Shown: piece after piece, positions 52,392-60,019 of the stretch | Layout of the letters: the number at the start of each line of letters is the position of its first letter | How positions within the stretch are numbered: position 1 is the first letter of the stretch | NCBI GenBank assembly: GCA_902766005.1 | Contig: CACXCB010000360.1 | Location: forward strand, 1-60,019 | Length of the DNA: 60,019 bases | Direction: 5' to 3' | DNA from: an uncultured Erysipelotrichaceae bacterium | GTDB taxonomy: Bacteria > Bacillota_I > Bacilli_A > Erysipelotrichales > Erysipelotrichaceae | Made by a program: the position numbers and the translations under genes | The notes under the pieces: generated by a model | Databases searched by the model: none | Told to the model about the DNA's origin: nothing | Seen by the model: the letters and a program-made list of their open reading frames with translations, nothing else

Positions 52392-52895
52392 ATGAAGCAG
52401 GAACAAAGATTGTTATTGAATGAGGGATTGATGATGCTCGGTTTTGCCTATGCGATTGACGGATATCATGTACCGGCTTTATTGGCAGGAATCGGTGGGT
52501 TTTTAGTTGCTATGAAGGGACATGTTGAAGAGGGTAGGAAATATGCCTATCCGATTCTGGTCATCTCCTTTATGGAACTCATTATTATACGTTTTACGAA
52601 TCTCAACAGCATTGCCCCGATGGTGGGCGTTCTCACGGTTTTGAATACTGCCGTCTGCTTTCTGTGGATGGACAGTCCGTTCAGCGTCATGGACCGCATG
52701 ATGAAAATCATGATGACGATCATGTTAATGATGTATATCATCACGATGATCATACCTTCGATGGATCTCGGTTTTATGGATGCAATTGTCTACATCAGCC
52801 TGATCTTTCTGCCGATGACAATCAGTTATGTTCTGCGATGCATGAAAGATGCTTCAAGAAGCCATTATATGGAAACAGATGCCGTTATGCGGTAA
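52392..52895 (+). CDS. Small multi-pass membrane protein
   Basis: 167 residues, five probable membrane segments (about 12-40, 52-67, 70-92, 103-122 and 125-146), Met-rich in the fourth (KIMMTIMLMMYIITMII). Short charged ends; no metal or nucleotide motif. GGTGAAAG precedes the ATG. It is divergent from the WYL-type regulator, a common place for the regulator target, and its stop codon TAA forms part of the -10-like TAAAAT of the next gene. I do not recognise the family; the role is unknown. Confidence 0.6.
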   Translation: MKQEQRLLLNEGLMMLGFAYAIDGYHVPALLAGIGGFLVAMKGHVEEGRKYAYPILVISFMELIIIRFTNLNSIAPMVGVLTVLNTAVCFLWMDSPFSVMDRMMKIMMTIMLMMYIITMIIPSMDLGFMDAIVYISLIFLPMTISYVLRCMKDASRSHYMETDAVMR

Positions 52896-52905
52896 AATAA
52901 GAGTT

Positions 52906-54057
52906 ATGAATACGTGGCTGATTAAAAAATTCATAGAGAATTATGAAGATGTGAAAGATAAAAAAGTACGCTTGCGCTATGGCACCCTTGCTGCCATGGC
53001 AGGCGTGTTTTGTAATTTGGGACTGTTTCTGTTGAAATTGGTTGTCGGGTTGATCTCTCATTCGGTTTCTGTCATCTCTGACAGCTTCAACAATCTCTCA
53101 GATGCTGCATCTAATTTTCTTGTGCTGTTCTCATATCGTCTTTCTTCCAAACCTGCCGATCGGGAACATCCCTTCGGTCATGGCAGAAGTGAATATCTGG
53201 TCTCATTGTTTATGGCAGTTGTCATATTGGCAACGGCACTGGAACTGCTGCAGACAAGCATTAAAAACATCATCCATCCTGCAACCGTTCATTTTGAATG
53301 GTGGATCTTTATCATTCTGCTTTCTACGATACTGATCAAATTCTGGTTGAGCAGTTTTCATGGTTTGATTGGCAGAAGAACAAACAATATGACCGTGCTT
53401 GCCTCGAGCGAGGATGCACGCAACGATATGATTGTCACTTCCGTGTCCATTGTTGCCATGATTCTCTCCGCATTTACGGAAGGCATTAGTTTTGACGGTA
53501 TCGGCGGTGTTGTTGTTTCCTGTTTCATTCTGTATTCGGGATTTGGCTTGGCAAAAGAGATTCTTTCCAGGCTGATTGGAACTGCGGCAGATCAGGATGT
53601 TTTAAGGGAGATTCAGGAAGCCTTGAAAGACGGGCAGATCTATGGCATTCATGATCTGATCATTCACGATTATGGACCGGGTGTGCAGATCGGTTCGGCA
53701 CATGTGGAGATGGATGCATCCTTGTCACTGGTTGAAGCACATGAGATTGTTGACCGCCTTGAAAAAGAAATCTATGAAAAGATGCATGTGATACTGACAC
53801 TGCATGTGGATCCTGTTGTCAGAAATCAAGAAAGAGATGTTCTTGCGGAACAGATTGAACTGGCACTAAAAGAGATTTCTGAAGAACTGTCGTATCACGA
53901 TCTGCAGATTCATAATCAGACATTATCTTTTGATATTCTTGTGCCGTTTCACTTTTCTGTTAATGATAGTGCCATTGAAGATGCCTTGCAGAAAAAACTT
54001 GAAGGCTATCAGTTAAACATCACTTTTGACCATGGCTATGTACAGGGGAATCTATGA
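52906..54057 (+). CDS. Cation diffusion facilitator (CDF) transporter
   Basis: 383 residues from ATG 52906. Six membrane segments; the metal site appears as SVSVISDSFNNLSDAAS near 50-66 (Asp-x7-Asp) and the second half as ALASSEDARNDMIVTSVS near 166-183. The loop with HPFGHGRSEYLVSL near 87-100 is the family hallmark. The cytoplasmic C-terminal domain (about 230-383) is about 70 residues longer than in FieF-like proteins and ends with a second ferredoxin-like region (SYHDLQIHNQTLSFDILVPF). Exports Zn2+, Mn2+, Fe2+ or similar. No ribosome site is visible; a TAAAAT sits 7-8 bases before ATG. Overlaps the next gene by ATGA. Confidence 0.9.
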   Translation: MNTWLIKKFIENYEDVKDKKVRLRYGTLAAMAGVFCNLGLFLLKLVVGLISHSVSVISDSFNNLSDAASNFLVLFSYRLSSKPADREHPFGHGRSEYLVSLFMAVVILATALELLQTSIKNIIHPATVHFEWWIFIILLSTILIKFWLSSFHGLIGRRTNNMTVLASSEDARNDMIVTSVSIVAMILSAFTEGISFDGIGGVVVSCFILYSGFGLAKEILSRLIGTAADQDVLREIQEALKDGQIYGIHDLIIHDYGPGVQIGSAHVEMDASLSLVEAHEIVDRLEKEIYEKMHVILTLHVDPVVRNQERDVLAEQIELALKEISEELSYHDLQIHNQTLSFDILVPFHFSVNDSAIEDALQKKLEGYQLNITFDHGYVQGNL

Positions 54058-54908
54058 AACAGTGGAAGGGTAGAATCATATTGCTGCTGACTGCTTTGAT
54101 CTGGGGTTGTGCCTTCGTGGCACAAAGTGCAGGCATGAACTATATTAAACCATGGACATTCATGTGTTTGCGCTCTTTCCTGGGGGCGGGATTCTTGTTT
54201 GTAATGATGCCTGTGATTGATCGGATCAGAGGAATAGAGTACAAATCCGATAATCCCGGCAAAGTGCTGAAAGCCGGAATCATCGCAGGCGTATTCCTTT
54301 GTGCTGCATCCATTTTTCAACAGATCGGCATTCAGTATACCACAGCCGGAAAAGCCGGTTTTCTAACAGCGATGTATGTTGTGCTTGTTCCGGTTTTTTC
54401 TTTATTTTTGGGACGTAAGCCTACTTTGCGGTTGTTTGTATCAATTGTTCTCGCGGCAACAGGATTGTATCTGATCAGCATTTCCGGTTCCTTTTCCCTG
54501 GCATCGGGAGATATTTATGAAATCATCTGCGCTTTTTTATTCGCATTTCACATTCTTGTGATCGATCATTTCGGAAAAGATGTGGATTCTGTCAGGATGT
54601 CTGCAATACAGTTTCTGACGGCAGGGATCATCTGTCTGATTCCTATGTTTCTGGAAAAACCGCAAATTGCAGAAATCCTGTCTGCTGCTGTACCGGTATT
54701 ATATGCCGGTATTTGTTCCAGCGGGATTGCATATACATTGCAGATGGCCGGACAGAAATATGTCAATCCTTCCGAAGCGGGGATCCTGATGTCATTGGAG
54801 TCCGTCTTTGCATTACTGGCAGGCATGGTCATACTGAAAGAAATGATGAGCATGCGGGAATTGACAGGATGTCTGATCATGTTTATCGCTGTACTATTGG
54901 CAAACTGA
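54054..54908 (+). CDS. DMT-superfamily (EamA) transporter
   Basis: 284 residues, ten membrane segments in two repeated EamA halves. Landmarks are LLTALIWGCAFVAQSAGMNYIKPWTF near 10-35, RSFLGAGFLFVMMP near 40, QQIGIQYTTAGKAGFLTAMYVVLVP near 87-111 and SGIAYTLQMAGQKYVNPSEAGILMSLE near 226-252, the last being the conserved end of the second half. Exporter or importer of amino-acid-like or nucleotide-sugar metabolites; substrate unknown. ATGA overlap with the CDF gene implies joint translation. A terminator follows. Confidence 0.9.
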   Translation: MKQWKGRIILLLTALIWGCAFVAQSAGMNYIKPWTFMCLRSFLGAGFLFVMMPVIDRIRGIEYKSDNPGKVLKAGIIAGVFLCAASIFQQIGIQYTTAGKAGFLTAMYVVLVPVFSLFLGRKPTLRLFVSIVLAATGLYLISISGSFSLASGDIYEIICAFLFAFHILVIDHFGKDVDSVRMSAIQFLTAGIICLIPMFLEKPQIAEILSAAVPVLYAGICSSGIAYTLQMAGQKYVNPSEAGILMSLESVFALLAGMVILKEMMSMRELTGCLIMFIAVLLAN

Positions 54909-54929
54909 AACCTCATAGAGGTTTTTTTA
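54907..54929 (+). terminator. Terminator of the CDF-EamA unit
   Basis: AAACCTC (54908-54914) pairs with GAGGTTT (54918-54924) and is followed by T residues. Confidence 0.75.
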
Positions 54930-54993
54930 ATAGCAAAACACTTTTGCGAAAACAGAGTGAATATTCAAAGGAAATTATTGTAGAATGGTATAG

Positions 54994-57579
54994 ATGAAAA
55001 CAACAATAAAGAAACTGATCATTTTATTGACGCTGGTATTTTCCATAATTGCCGGCAGCCTGCATGTTTTTGCGGAAGAGGACGATGGTACGGAAATCAT
55101 TCATGCCAGATTCTATACACTGACAACCCAGAAAAACGGGGAAATGGAAGTTGCATTCAACAGAAACTGGTTTAAGGAAGATGCCCATGTTTATCAGCAT
55201 GATCTGGCAAAACTTTCACTTGGTCTTGCAACGGCAGCATTCAGGCCAAACATTGCACATTCCGATGGAATCACTTCTGCGGATATGAATCTGAACGATT
55301 TTCTAACAGAAGCACATTTTAAGGATTTGCGCAGTGATGACTATGACAAGGATCCGAACATGTATACCGTTTCTACCGTTATGGGACATCAGCGTATCGG
55401 AGAGGGGGATGAATCCTTTGAGCTGGTTGCGGTAGGGTTGTGCGGACAAGGGTATCTGGATGAATGGGAATCCAACTTTTCCATTGGTGACGGTGTTCTT
55501 CATGATGGTTTTTCCCGTTCTTCACAGCTTGTTTATGACCGTATCTTCGGTTATATTGCCTCCCAGCATCTTGAAGGACCTTACAAGATATGGCTTTCCG
55601 GTTTCAGCCGTGCTGCGGCTGTATCAAACATCACTGCTGCAAGACTGGATGATTCGAACCTGTTTGATGAGGATTCGGTATTCTGTTACACTTTTGCGAC
55701 GCCCCGTACGACACGCAAGAAGGAAGAGGGAAGATATACAAACATATTCAATATCGTCGGCAAGGATGATCCGGTTCCGTGCATTCCGTTTGCAGACTGG
55801 GGATTTGAGAGATATGGAGTGGATCTTTTGACACCGGCACTGGAAACCGACAGTGATTTTGAGACAAAGAGAATTAAAGCGGACGAAGTCTATAAAACCA
55901 TTACCGGAATCGATTACTGGACCAATCATGATGCCGATGCAATGTCAAGAACGCTTCTTTCGTACCTGTTGAAAATCTGTCCTTCCGCTTCCGTCTATAA
56001 ACAGAGCCTACAGGAAAAGATCATCCGTCTTTGGGAAGACAGGAATCCTGTGAGTATCCTATCCAATATACTGGATATCGCAAATGATCCGCTGTTAATC
56101 AATGAGGAGACAGAGACGGAAGCCAACGGCCTTCTTGATTATCTTTCCATCATGCTGATGGATGCCATTGATGAAGACAATATGTTCAGAAGGTGGAATG
56201 AAAATGCATCGATAGGAGCCAACATGCTGCAGGCGCATACGCCGGAATTATATATTTCTTGGGTGTTTTCCGCTGATGAGAGAAAAGGTCTCTATACAGG
56301 TCACGATACATATCGGAAAGTCTATATTTCAGACTGTTCCTCGGTAAATCTGCTCAGAAGCAATGAAGTGATTGAAACAATTACATCTTCAGAAAAAGAG
56401 AATTTTGACAAGGACAGTCATATCTATTTCGGCTTCACGGATGAAAAGGTTTCCGTTCTGATCCCCGGTGATGAAGAATATACCCTGTATATTGAACCGG
56501 ATGAGAATGGCAGCATTTCTTTCTGCACGCTGGATTATCGGATCGGCAGGCAGTCTGCAGACCATACCATCCTGTATGGATTTGATGTCGGGGATGAGGA
56601 TCTTGAAGTCACCTTTACAAGGAATGGCAAAATCCGTTATTCCAGTGAACAGACTTTTTCGCAGAATCAGGTTGCGATTCATGAAGCACAGTTTGATCTT
56701 CCGTCTACCGTGCGGTATATCCGTAATAAAGCTTCAAGTATTTCATGGAGAGAGCTGACGTTGATTTCCCTGTTTATTCCGATGCTTCTTATCGCACTGA
56801 TCATGTTCCAGCTGACCTTTGTGATCGGACGTATTCGTTTTTCACTTGTCGTCAGAAGAGGATGGCTTCCGAAGGGTACAAAGTACAGGGCATTTCCGTA
56901 TCTTTGTTTCAGTGCTGTTATTATGTTTTTCATCAATATGGAATTGTACCGTGCACTGTTTCCGGAACAAATTAGCGGCATACTTGCCTACAAACGGATC
57001 ATAGCCATTACTCTTTGTGCAATGGCACTCTATGGCATCCTCAAGCAGAAGAACAGGCAGGCTTACATGATTTTTGTATGTGTCTTCCTGTTATGCTGGG
57101 CAGATCTGGCAACATCCCAATCCATGGTTGTCGGACCCGTACTTCATATTATTTCCTGCTTATTGCTGAGTGGAGCGTTCATACTGGAGGAGACACCTTC
57201 CACACGGCAGATTATTCTCTGGATTGTGTTATCTTTGATCGGCTTGTTTATCCTGAACGGAGTCAAAGGGAAATACGGAATTTTGAAGGTGATTGGCATG
57301 GTTTATGTCGTTGCCGGATTGATGATGGTCTGTGCATCGATCAATATGCCCAGACGCACGTTTACAGGAGCATTTCTCTTATTTATTTCCGGCATATTAT
57401 TAATCAGAAATGAGATTAATGGTACAACTTTCCTGAACCATATCGTATCGCTAGGCACTTTCTATATCGGCGTTGCATCGGTTGCAGGAACAGGTACACA
57501 AACCAGACTGCCCAGGCTTGTACCTTATGTTGAACCGGAAAAGCCTGAAGAGAACGAAGCAAAAGCAGAAGTCGACTGA
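54994..57579 (+). CDS. Secreted lipase-like domain fused to a YhhN-like membrane domain
   Basis: 861 residues. Signal peptide about 1-27. Extracellular part (about 28-580) is a class 3-like alpha/beta hydrolase: GLCGQGYLDEW near 148, KIWLSGFSRAAAVSNI near 198 with Ser in GFSRA at about 205, TFATPRTT near 228, and NIVGKDDPVPCIP near 243 with the likely Asp. A beta-rich segment follows. The C-terminal 270 residues hold nine or so membrane helices. CWADLATSQSMVVGPVLHIIS and GAFLLFISGILLIRNE near its end resemble YhhN/TMEM86 lysoplasmalogenases, although the second Asp (usual SD) is Gly. No ribosome site is seen; TAGAAT at 54981-54986 suggests a leaderless start. Confidence 0.7.
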   Translation: MKTTIKKLIILLTLVFSIIAGSLHVFAEEDDGTEIIHARFYTLTTQKNGEMEVAFNRNWFKEDAHVYQHDLAKLSLGLATAAFRPNIAHSDGITSADMNLNDFLTEAHFKDLRSDDYDKDPNMYTVSTVMGHQRIGEGDESFELVAVGLCGQGYLDEWESNFSIGDGVLHDGFSRSSQLVYDRIFGYIASQHLEGPYKIWLSGFSRAAAVSNITAARLDDSNLFDEDSVFCYTFATPRTTRKKEEGRYTNIFNIVGKDDPVPCIPFADWGFERYGVDLLTPALETDSDFETKRIKADEVYKTITGIDYWTNHDADAMSRTLLSYLLKICPSASVYKQSLQEKIIRLWEDRNPVSILSNILDIANDPLLINEETETEANGLLDYLSIMLMDAIDEDNMFRRWNENASIGANMLQAHTPELYISWVFSADERKGLYTGHDTYRKVYISDCSSVNLLRSNEVIETITSSEKENFDKDSHIYFGFTDEKVSVLIPGDEEYTLYIEPDENGSISFCTLDYRIGRQSADHTILYGFDVGDEDLEVTFTRNGKIRYSSEQTFSQNQVAIHEAQFDLPSTVRYIRNKASSISWRELTLISLFIPMLLIALIMFQLTFVIGRIRFSLVVRRGWLPKGTKYRAFPYLCFSAVIMFFINMELYRALFPEQISGILAYKRIIAITLCAMALYGILKQKNRQAYMIFVCVFLLCWADLATSQSMVVGPVLHIISCLLLSGAFILEETPSTRQIILWIVLSLIGLFILNGVKGKYGILKVIGMVYVVAGLMMVCASINMPRRTFTGAFLLFISGILLIRNEINGTTFLNHIVSLGTFYIGVASVAGTGTQTRLPRLVPYVEPEKPEENEAKAEVD

Positions 57580-57590
57580 CTTCTGTTTTT
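57566..57590 (+). terminator. Terminator of the lipase-YhhN gene
   Basis: CAGAAGTC (57566-57573) pairs with GACTTCTG (57578-57585) around GACT, then TTTTT. The stop codon is in the loop region. Confidence 0.8.
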
Positions 57591-57662
57591 GCTTATGCAT
57601 ATTTGATAAGATTTGTTTGTCAATCCTGTGCATGTTAAAATATTGGAAAAAGAGGATTACAT

Positions 57663-59078
57663 ATGAATAGCAGTGATATGTTGAAAGATCATGTTTATGT
57701 TGATATACGACAAAAACAGGCAACCATTGTCTTTAAAAATGCCTATGGCATGTTTTATGATTCCATCCCCATGCCGTTCATGCAGACCAGAAATGCATCA
57801 TTCATGAATCCCGGGATTCTTGATCGCATGATGCAGGTATTAAAAACAGAGATTGTCTCCAAGACGGGCTTTCAGGAGTTCAATCTGTTTTTTATAGTTC
57901 CGGATTGTTTCGGCATCAATGAAAAAAGAGCTGTTTATCTTTCGGCAAAGAAATATGAAATGCCGATCATCCGTTTCTACAGTGATCTGGATTTAATGGC
58001 TGTTTCCTTGGCAGGGGTCAAGATAAAATCCGGCAGATTCATGGTGCTGAATCTCGATGATTCTTATGCAGAACTATGTGAATATGAATATGGAGATGAT
58101 GTACTGGAAAAGCTTTATTCATATGTTTCTTCAAAGAAAGATGTCCTGGAATACATTCGTCAGAAAGATGAATTCCAAAATTCTGATACATTTATTCTGG
58201 TGTACAGCGATGAAGAAAACGCATATGAAGGTTTTGTCGCAAAAGCCAGTGAGATATGTGAAGGCAGAGATTTGATTTTCAATCGGATTGTCATGCCTGT
58301 CACAAAGAGTATTTTTCAAAAAGGGTTGGAAAAATTTTGTCTGAAGTTTTCCGCATGGAAATCAGATCTTATAGTAATGGAAACAACCGGGGTGTTTACC
58401 TATTCCATTTCTGCCGGCAGTGATCACGAAGAATTGTTTTTTTCTGATACGACAATTCCTATACGTTCAAAAGAATTTGCAGCCAAATATGTCAGTGATA
58501 CAGGTATAACGATCTCCGTATTTGAACGAAATGAAAAAGAGAGAAAAGAAATCGCATCCTGGATGTTCAAGCAATCACAGATCAAAGGACAACAGATGGA
58601 AGCGAGATTTGTGATCGAGGTTGATCCAGGAGGAATGTTCTATCTTGTAACAGGGGAACAAAGAATCAATCTCTTTGATCTTGCACCGGTACAAAAGGAA
58701 GAAAAAAGTGAACAAAAAGGAGAACAAAATAGTAAACCGAAAATAGCTGACGGTACGGTTGAAGATATCATCAAAGACCTGATTTCCATCGTCAACAATA
58801 TGGAATATGGCATGCAGTATGCCAAGAATGAAGGGGAACTGCAGGGCATGAAGATGATCTATAACGATACTTTGGATAAATTACAGAAATACGGTGTAAC
58901 CGTGATCAATCAGACCAATGTGCCGTTTGATGTGAGATTTCATAACGCAGTCGATATGACGGATGATATCCGCATGCCTGCAGATTATGTCAGTCGGATT
59001 ATACGGTCCGGTTATATCTATAATGATAAAGTATTGCAATATGCGGATGTTGTGGTGACAGGAAGAAAGGTGAACTGA
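57663..59078 (+). CDS. Degenerate Hsp70-like protein fused to a GrpE-like domain
   Basis: 471 residues. Residues 11-140 follow the Hsp70 ATPase lobe I: VYVDIRQKQA where DLGTTNS is expected, FFIVPDCFGINEKRAVYLSA near 76-95 matching the VPAYF-RQAT strand, and VLNLDDSYAELCEYEYGD near 128-145 in place of the DLGGGTFD strand. Residues 141-257 are a shortened lobe II. Residues 258-330 match the Hsp70 substrate-binding sandwich: SDTTIPIRS near 261, VFERNEKER near 286 and FVIEVDPGGMFYLV near 316. After a charged linker, 363-469 is GrpE-like: PFDVRFHNAV near 421, then SRIIRSGYIYNDKVLQYADVVV near 444-465. The phosphate-binding glycines are lost, so ATPase activity is doubtful. AGAGGA ribosome site; the next gene begins one base after the stop. 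Confidence 0.8.
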   Translation: MNSSDMLKDHVYVDIRQKQATIVFKNAYGMFYDSIPMPFMQTRNASFMNPGILDRMMQVLKTEIVSKTGFQEFNLFFIVPDCFGINEKRAVYLSAKKYEMPIIRFYSDLDLMAVSLAGVKIKSGRFMVLNLDDSYAELCEYEYGDDVLEKLYSYVSSKKDVLEYIRQKDEFQNSDTFILVYSDEENAYEGFVAKASEICEGRDLIFNRIVMPVTKSIFQKGLEKFCLKFSAWKSDLIVMETTGVFTYSISAGSDHEELFFSDTTIPIRSKEFAAKYVSDTGITISVFERNEKERKEIASWMFKQSQIKGQQMEARFVIEVDPGGMFYLVTGEQRINLFDLAPVQKEEKSEQKGEQNSKPKIADGTVEDIIKDLISIVNNMEYGMQYAKNEGELQGMKMIYNDTLDKLQKYGVTVINQTNVPFDVRFHNAVDMTDDIRMPADYVSRIIRSGYIYNDKVLQYADVVVTGRKVN

Positions 59079-59079
59079 T

Positions 59080-60019
59080 ATGGATCAAAATGTTTTGTAC
59101 AATAAGGTTGCAGGATGTCTTCTTGGCGGAGCTGTTGCCGACGCAAAAGGATATGCTTTTGAGACTGATCATGTTTGGCATTTTTCTGCAGTTACACAGA
59201 TGACATTGTTTACCTTGGAAGGCATGGTATTTGGCTATTGGCGTGCCAATGAAAAGGGAATTGGTGCAGAAGTGGAATATTATGTATATGAAGCCTACAA
59301 GACATGGCTCAACACGCAAGGCATTGAAACAGATTCTTTGTGGAAGCCTGTCAGTGAGCTTTTACAATGTCAGCAGATGCATCATAGAAGGGATCCGGGA
59401 CATACATGTATTCAGGCTTTGCAAAGTGGAACCATGGGTACAATCAAGCAGCCTCTCAATCAATCCAAAGGATCTGCCGCTGTCTATCGCGTCGCACCAT
59501 TGGGATTTATGACATGCTGGGGAAATCCGATCTTAACCGCTGCAAGAACAGCTGCATTGACACATGGCCATCCATTGGCTTGGATCTCTGCAGGCTTTTA
59601 TGCGGGTCTGATCAATCAGCTGGTAAACAAGGATTATGCAGATCTGAAGAAAGAGACAGAAATCATCCTTCATGCGATTGAGAATCTGTTTGCCTTGTAT
59701 AAGACAGAAGTAAATACATTCCTCGCTTTGATCCGCAAGGCTGTTTTTCTCAGTGAACAGGAAGAGGTATCGCATGAATCAGGTGAAAAGCGCATTGGCG
59801 AAGAAGCACTTGCGGCAGCGTTGTATTGTTGTTTAAAAACAAAGGATTATAGTGATGCAATTGAACTGGCATGTCAGCTAAAACCGCACAGACCTGATAT
59901 TACAGGCATGACGGGCAGTATTGCCGGGGCATTGTATGGTCTTGATCATGTGGATGAAATGCAGAATCTCGAGTGCAGGGATCTGATTCTTTATTGTGCG
60001 CAATGTGCGGTCAAAGCGG
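59080..60019 (+). CDS. ADP-ribosylglycohydrolase-family protein with altered metal site (partial)
   Basis: 313 codons are visible and the gene runs off the window. The fold is clear: CLLGGAVADAKGYAFE near 13-28 (family GDALG), MTLFTLEGMVFG near 41, QSKGSAAVYRVAPLGF near 128-143, TAALTHGHPLAWISAGF near 157-173 and GMTGSIAGALYG near 276-287. Family members use Asp residues in SDDTQMTL and DGDSD to hold two Mg2+ and cleave ADP-ribose from proteins. Here the first motif reads SAVTQMTL (near 36), and the second reads KPHRPDITG (near 268), so most ligands are gone. It is probably a pseudoenzyme or binder. The single-base gap and shared ribosome region (AAAGGTGA) couple it to the Hsp70/GrpE-like gene. 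Confidence 0.82.
   Translation, partial: MDQNVLYNKVAGCLLGGAVADAKGYAFETDHVWHFSAVTQMTLFTLEGMVFGYWRANEKGIGAEVEYYVYEAYKTWLNTQGIETDSLWKPVSELLQCQQMHHRRDPGHTCIQALQSGTMGTIKQPLNQSKGSAAVYRVAPLGFMTCWGNPILTAARTAALTHGHPLAWISAGFYAGLINQLVNKDYADLKKETEIILHAIENLFALYKTEVNTFLALIRKAVFLSEQEEVSHESGEKRIGEEALAAALYCCLKTKDYSDAIELACQLKPHRPDITGMTGSIAGALYGLDHVDEMQNLECRDLILYCAQCAVKA

Overview
The window looks like chromosome of a low-to-mid-GC Gram-positive anaerobe (Bacillota), most like the Erysipelotrichia, although nothing here fixes the species. Pointers are AGGAGG-type ribosome sites almost everywhere, lipobox lipoproteins, an LTA-synthase-like enzyme, a BMP-family nucleoside ABC system, an EFR1-type ferredoxin, CarD, HflX, and a citrate synthase/aconitase-type pair with no isocitrate dehydrogenase beside it. 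No rRNA, CRISPR array, intact transposon or phage module is visible.

Layout. 1-2.9 kb is AT-rich and accessory-looking: the tail of an unknown gene, a membrane protein, a decayed fragment and a lone amidohydrolase. It lies on the 3' side of a tRNA-Val(GAC). 3.2-8.1 kb holds a pRiA4b-ORF3-like protein, a lipoprotein, a flavodoxin-like protein, a DUF3160 lipoprotein and its small partner. 8.2-12.5 kb has a polar amino acid ABC transporter, a family 3 glycosidase and an immunity-like protein. 12.6-19.3 kb is a forward run: amidohydrolase, GNAT, HflX, M18 aminopeptidase and two histidine phosphatases, one with two domains. 19.4-25 kb holds a methyltransferase, the divergent citrate synthase and aconitase-family pair, and a patatin. 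25-31 kb is a reverse operon: MBOAT acyltransferase, DHHW protein, RlmD-type methyltransferase, RluA-type synthase and MalY-type lyase. 31-36 kb is the BMP nucleoside transporter. 36-41.4 kb has an RlmI-like methyltransferase, an EFR1 protein that appears to start at AUA, three poorly known genes, a PAP2 phosphatase and a frameshifted methyltransferase paralogous to the one at 19.4 kb. 41.5-46 kb has CarD, a 6-phospho-beta-glucosidase and four small enzymes. 46-57.6 kb has an LTA-synthase-like protein, an M14 peptidase, a yybP-ykoY manganese riboswitch with mntP, a sirtuin, a WYL-type regulator, CDF and DMT transporters, and a lipase fused to a YhhN-like membrane domain.

The most unusual locus is at the right edge. 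At 57663-59078 a single protein combines a degenerate Hsp70-like ATPase domain, an Hsp70-like substrate-binding region and, in place of the lid, a GrpE-like domain. It is followed after one base by an ADP-ribosylglycohydrolase-family protein whose metal-binding aspartates appear replaced. This looks like a chaperone-derived, probably non-catalytic two-gene system. The second gene runs off the window.

Other points worth checking are the AUA start, several genes whose -10 box sits exactly where a leaderless mRNA would begin at the ATG, and the lipase-YhhN fusion that could act on plasmalogens. All identifications come from reading motifs; no database search was run.
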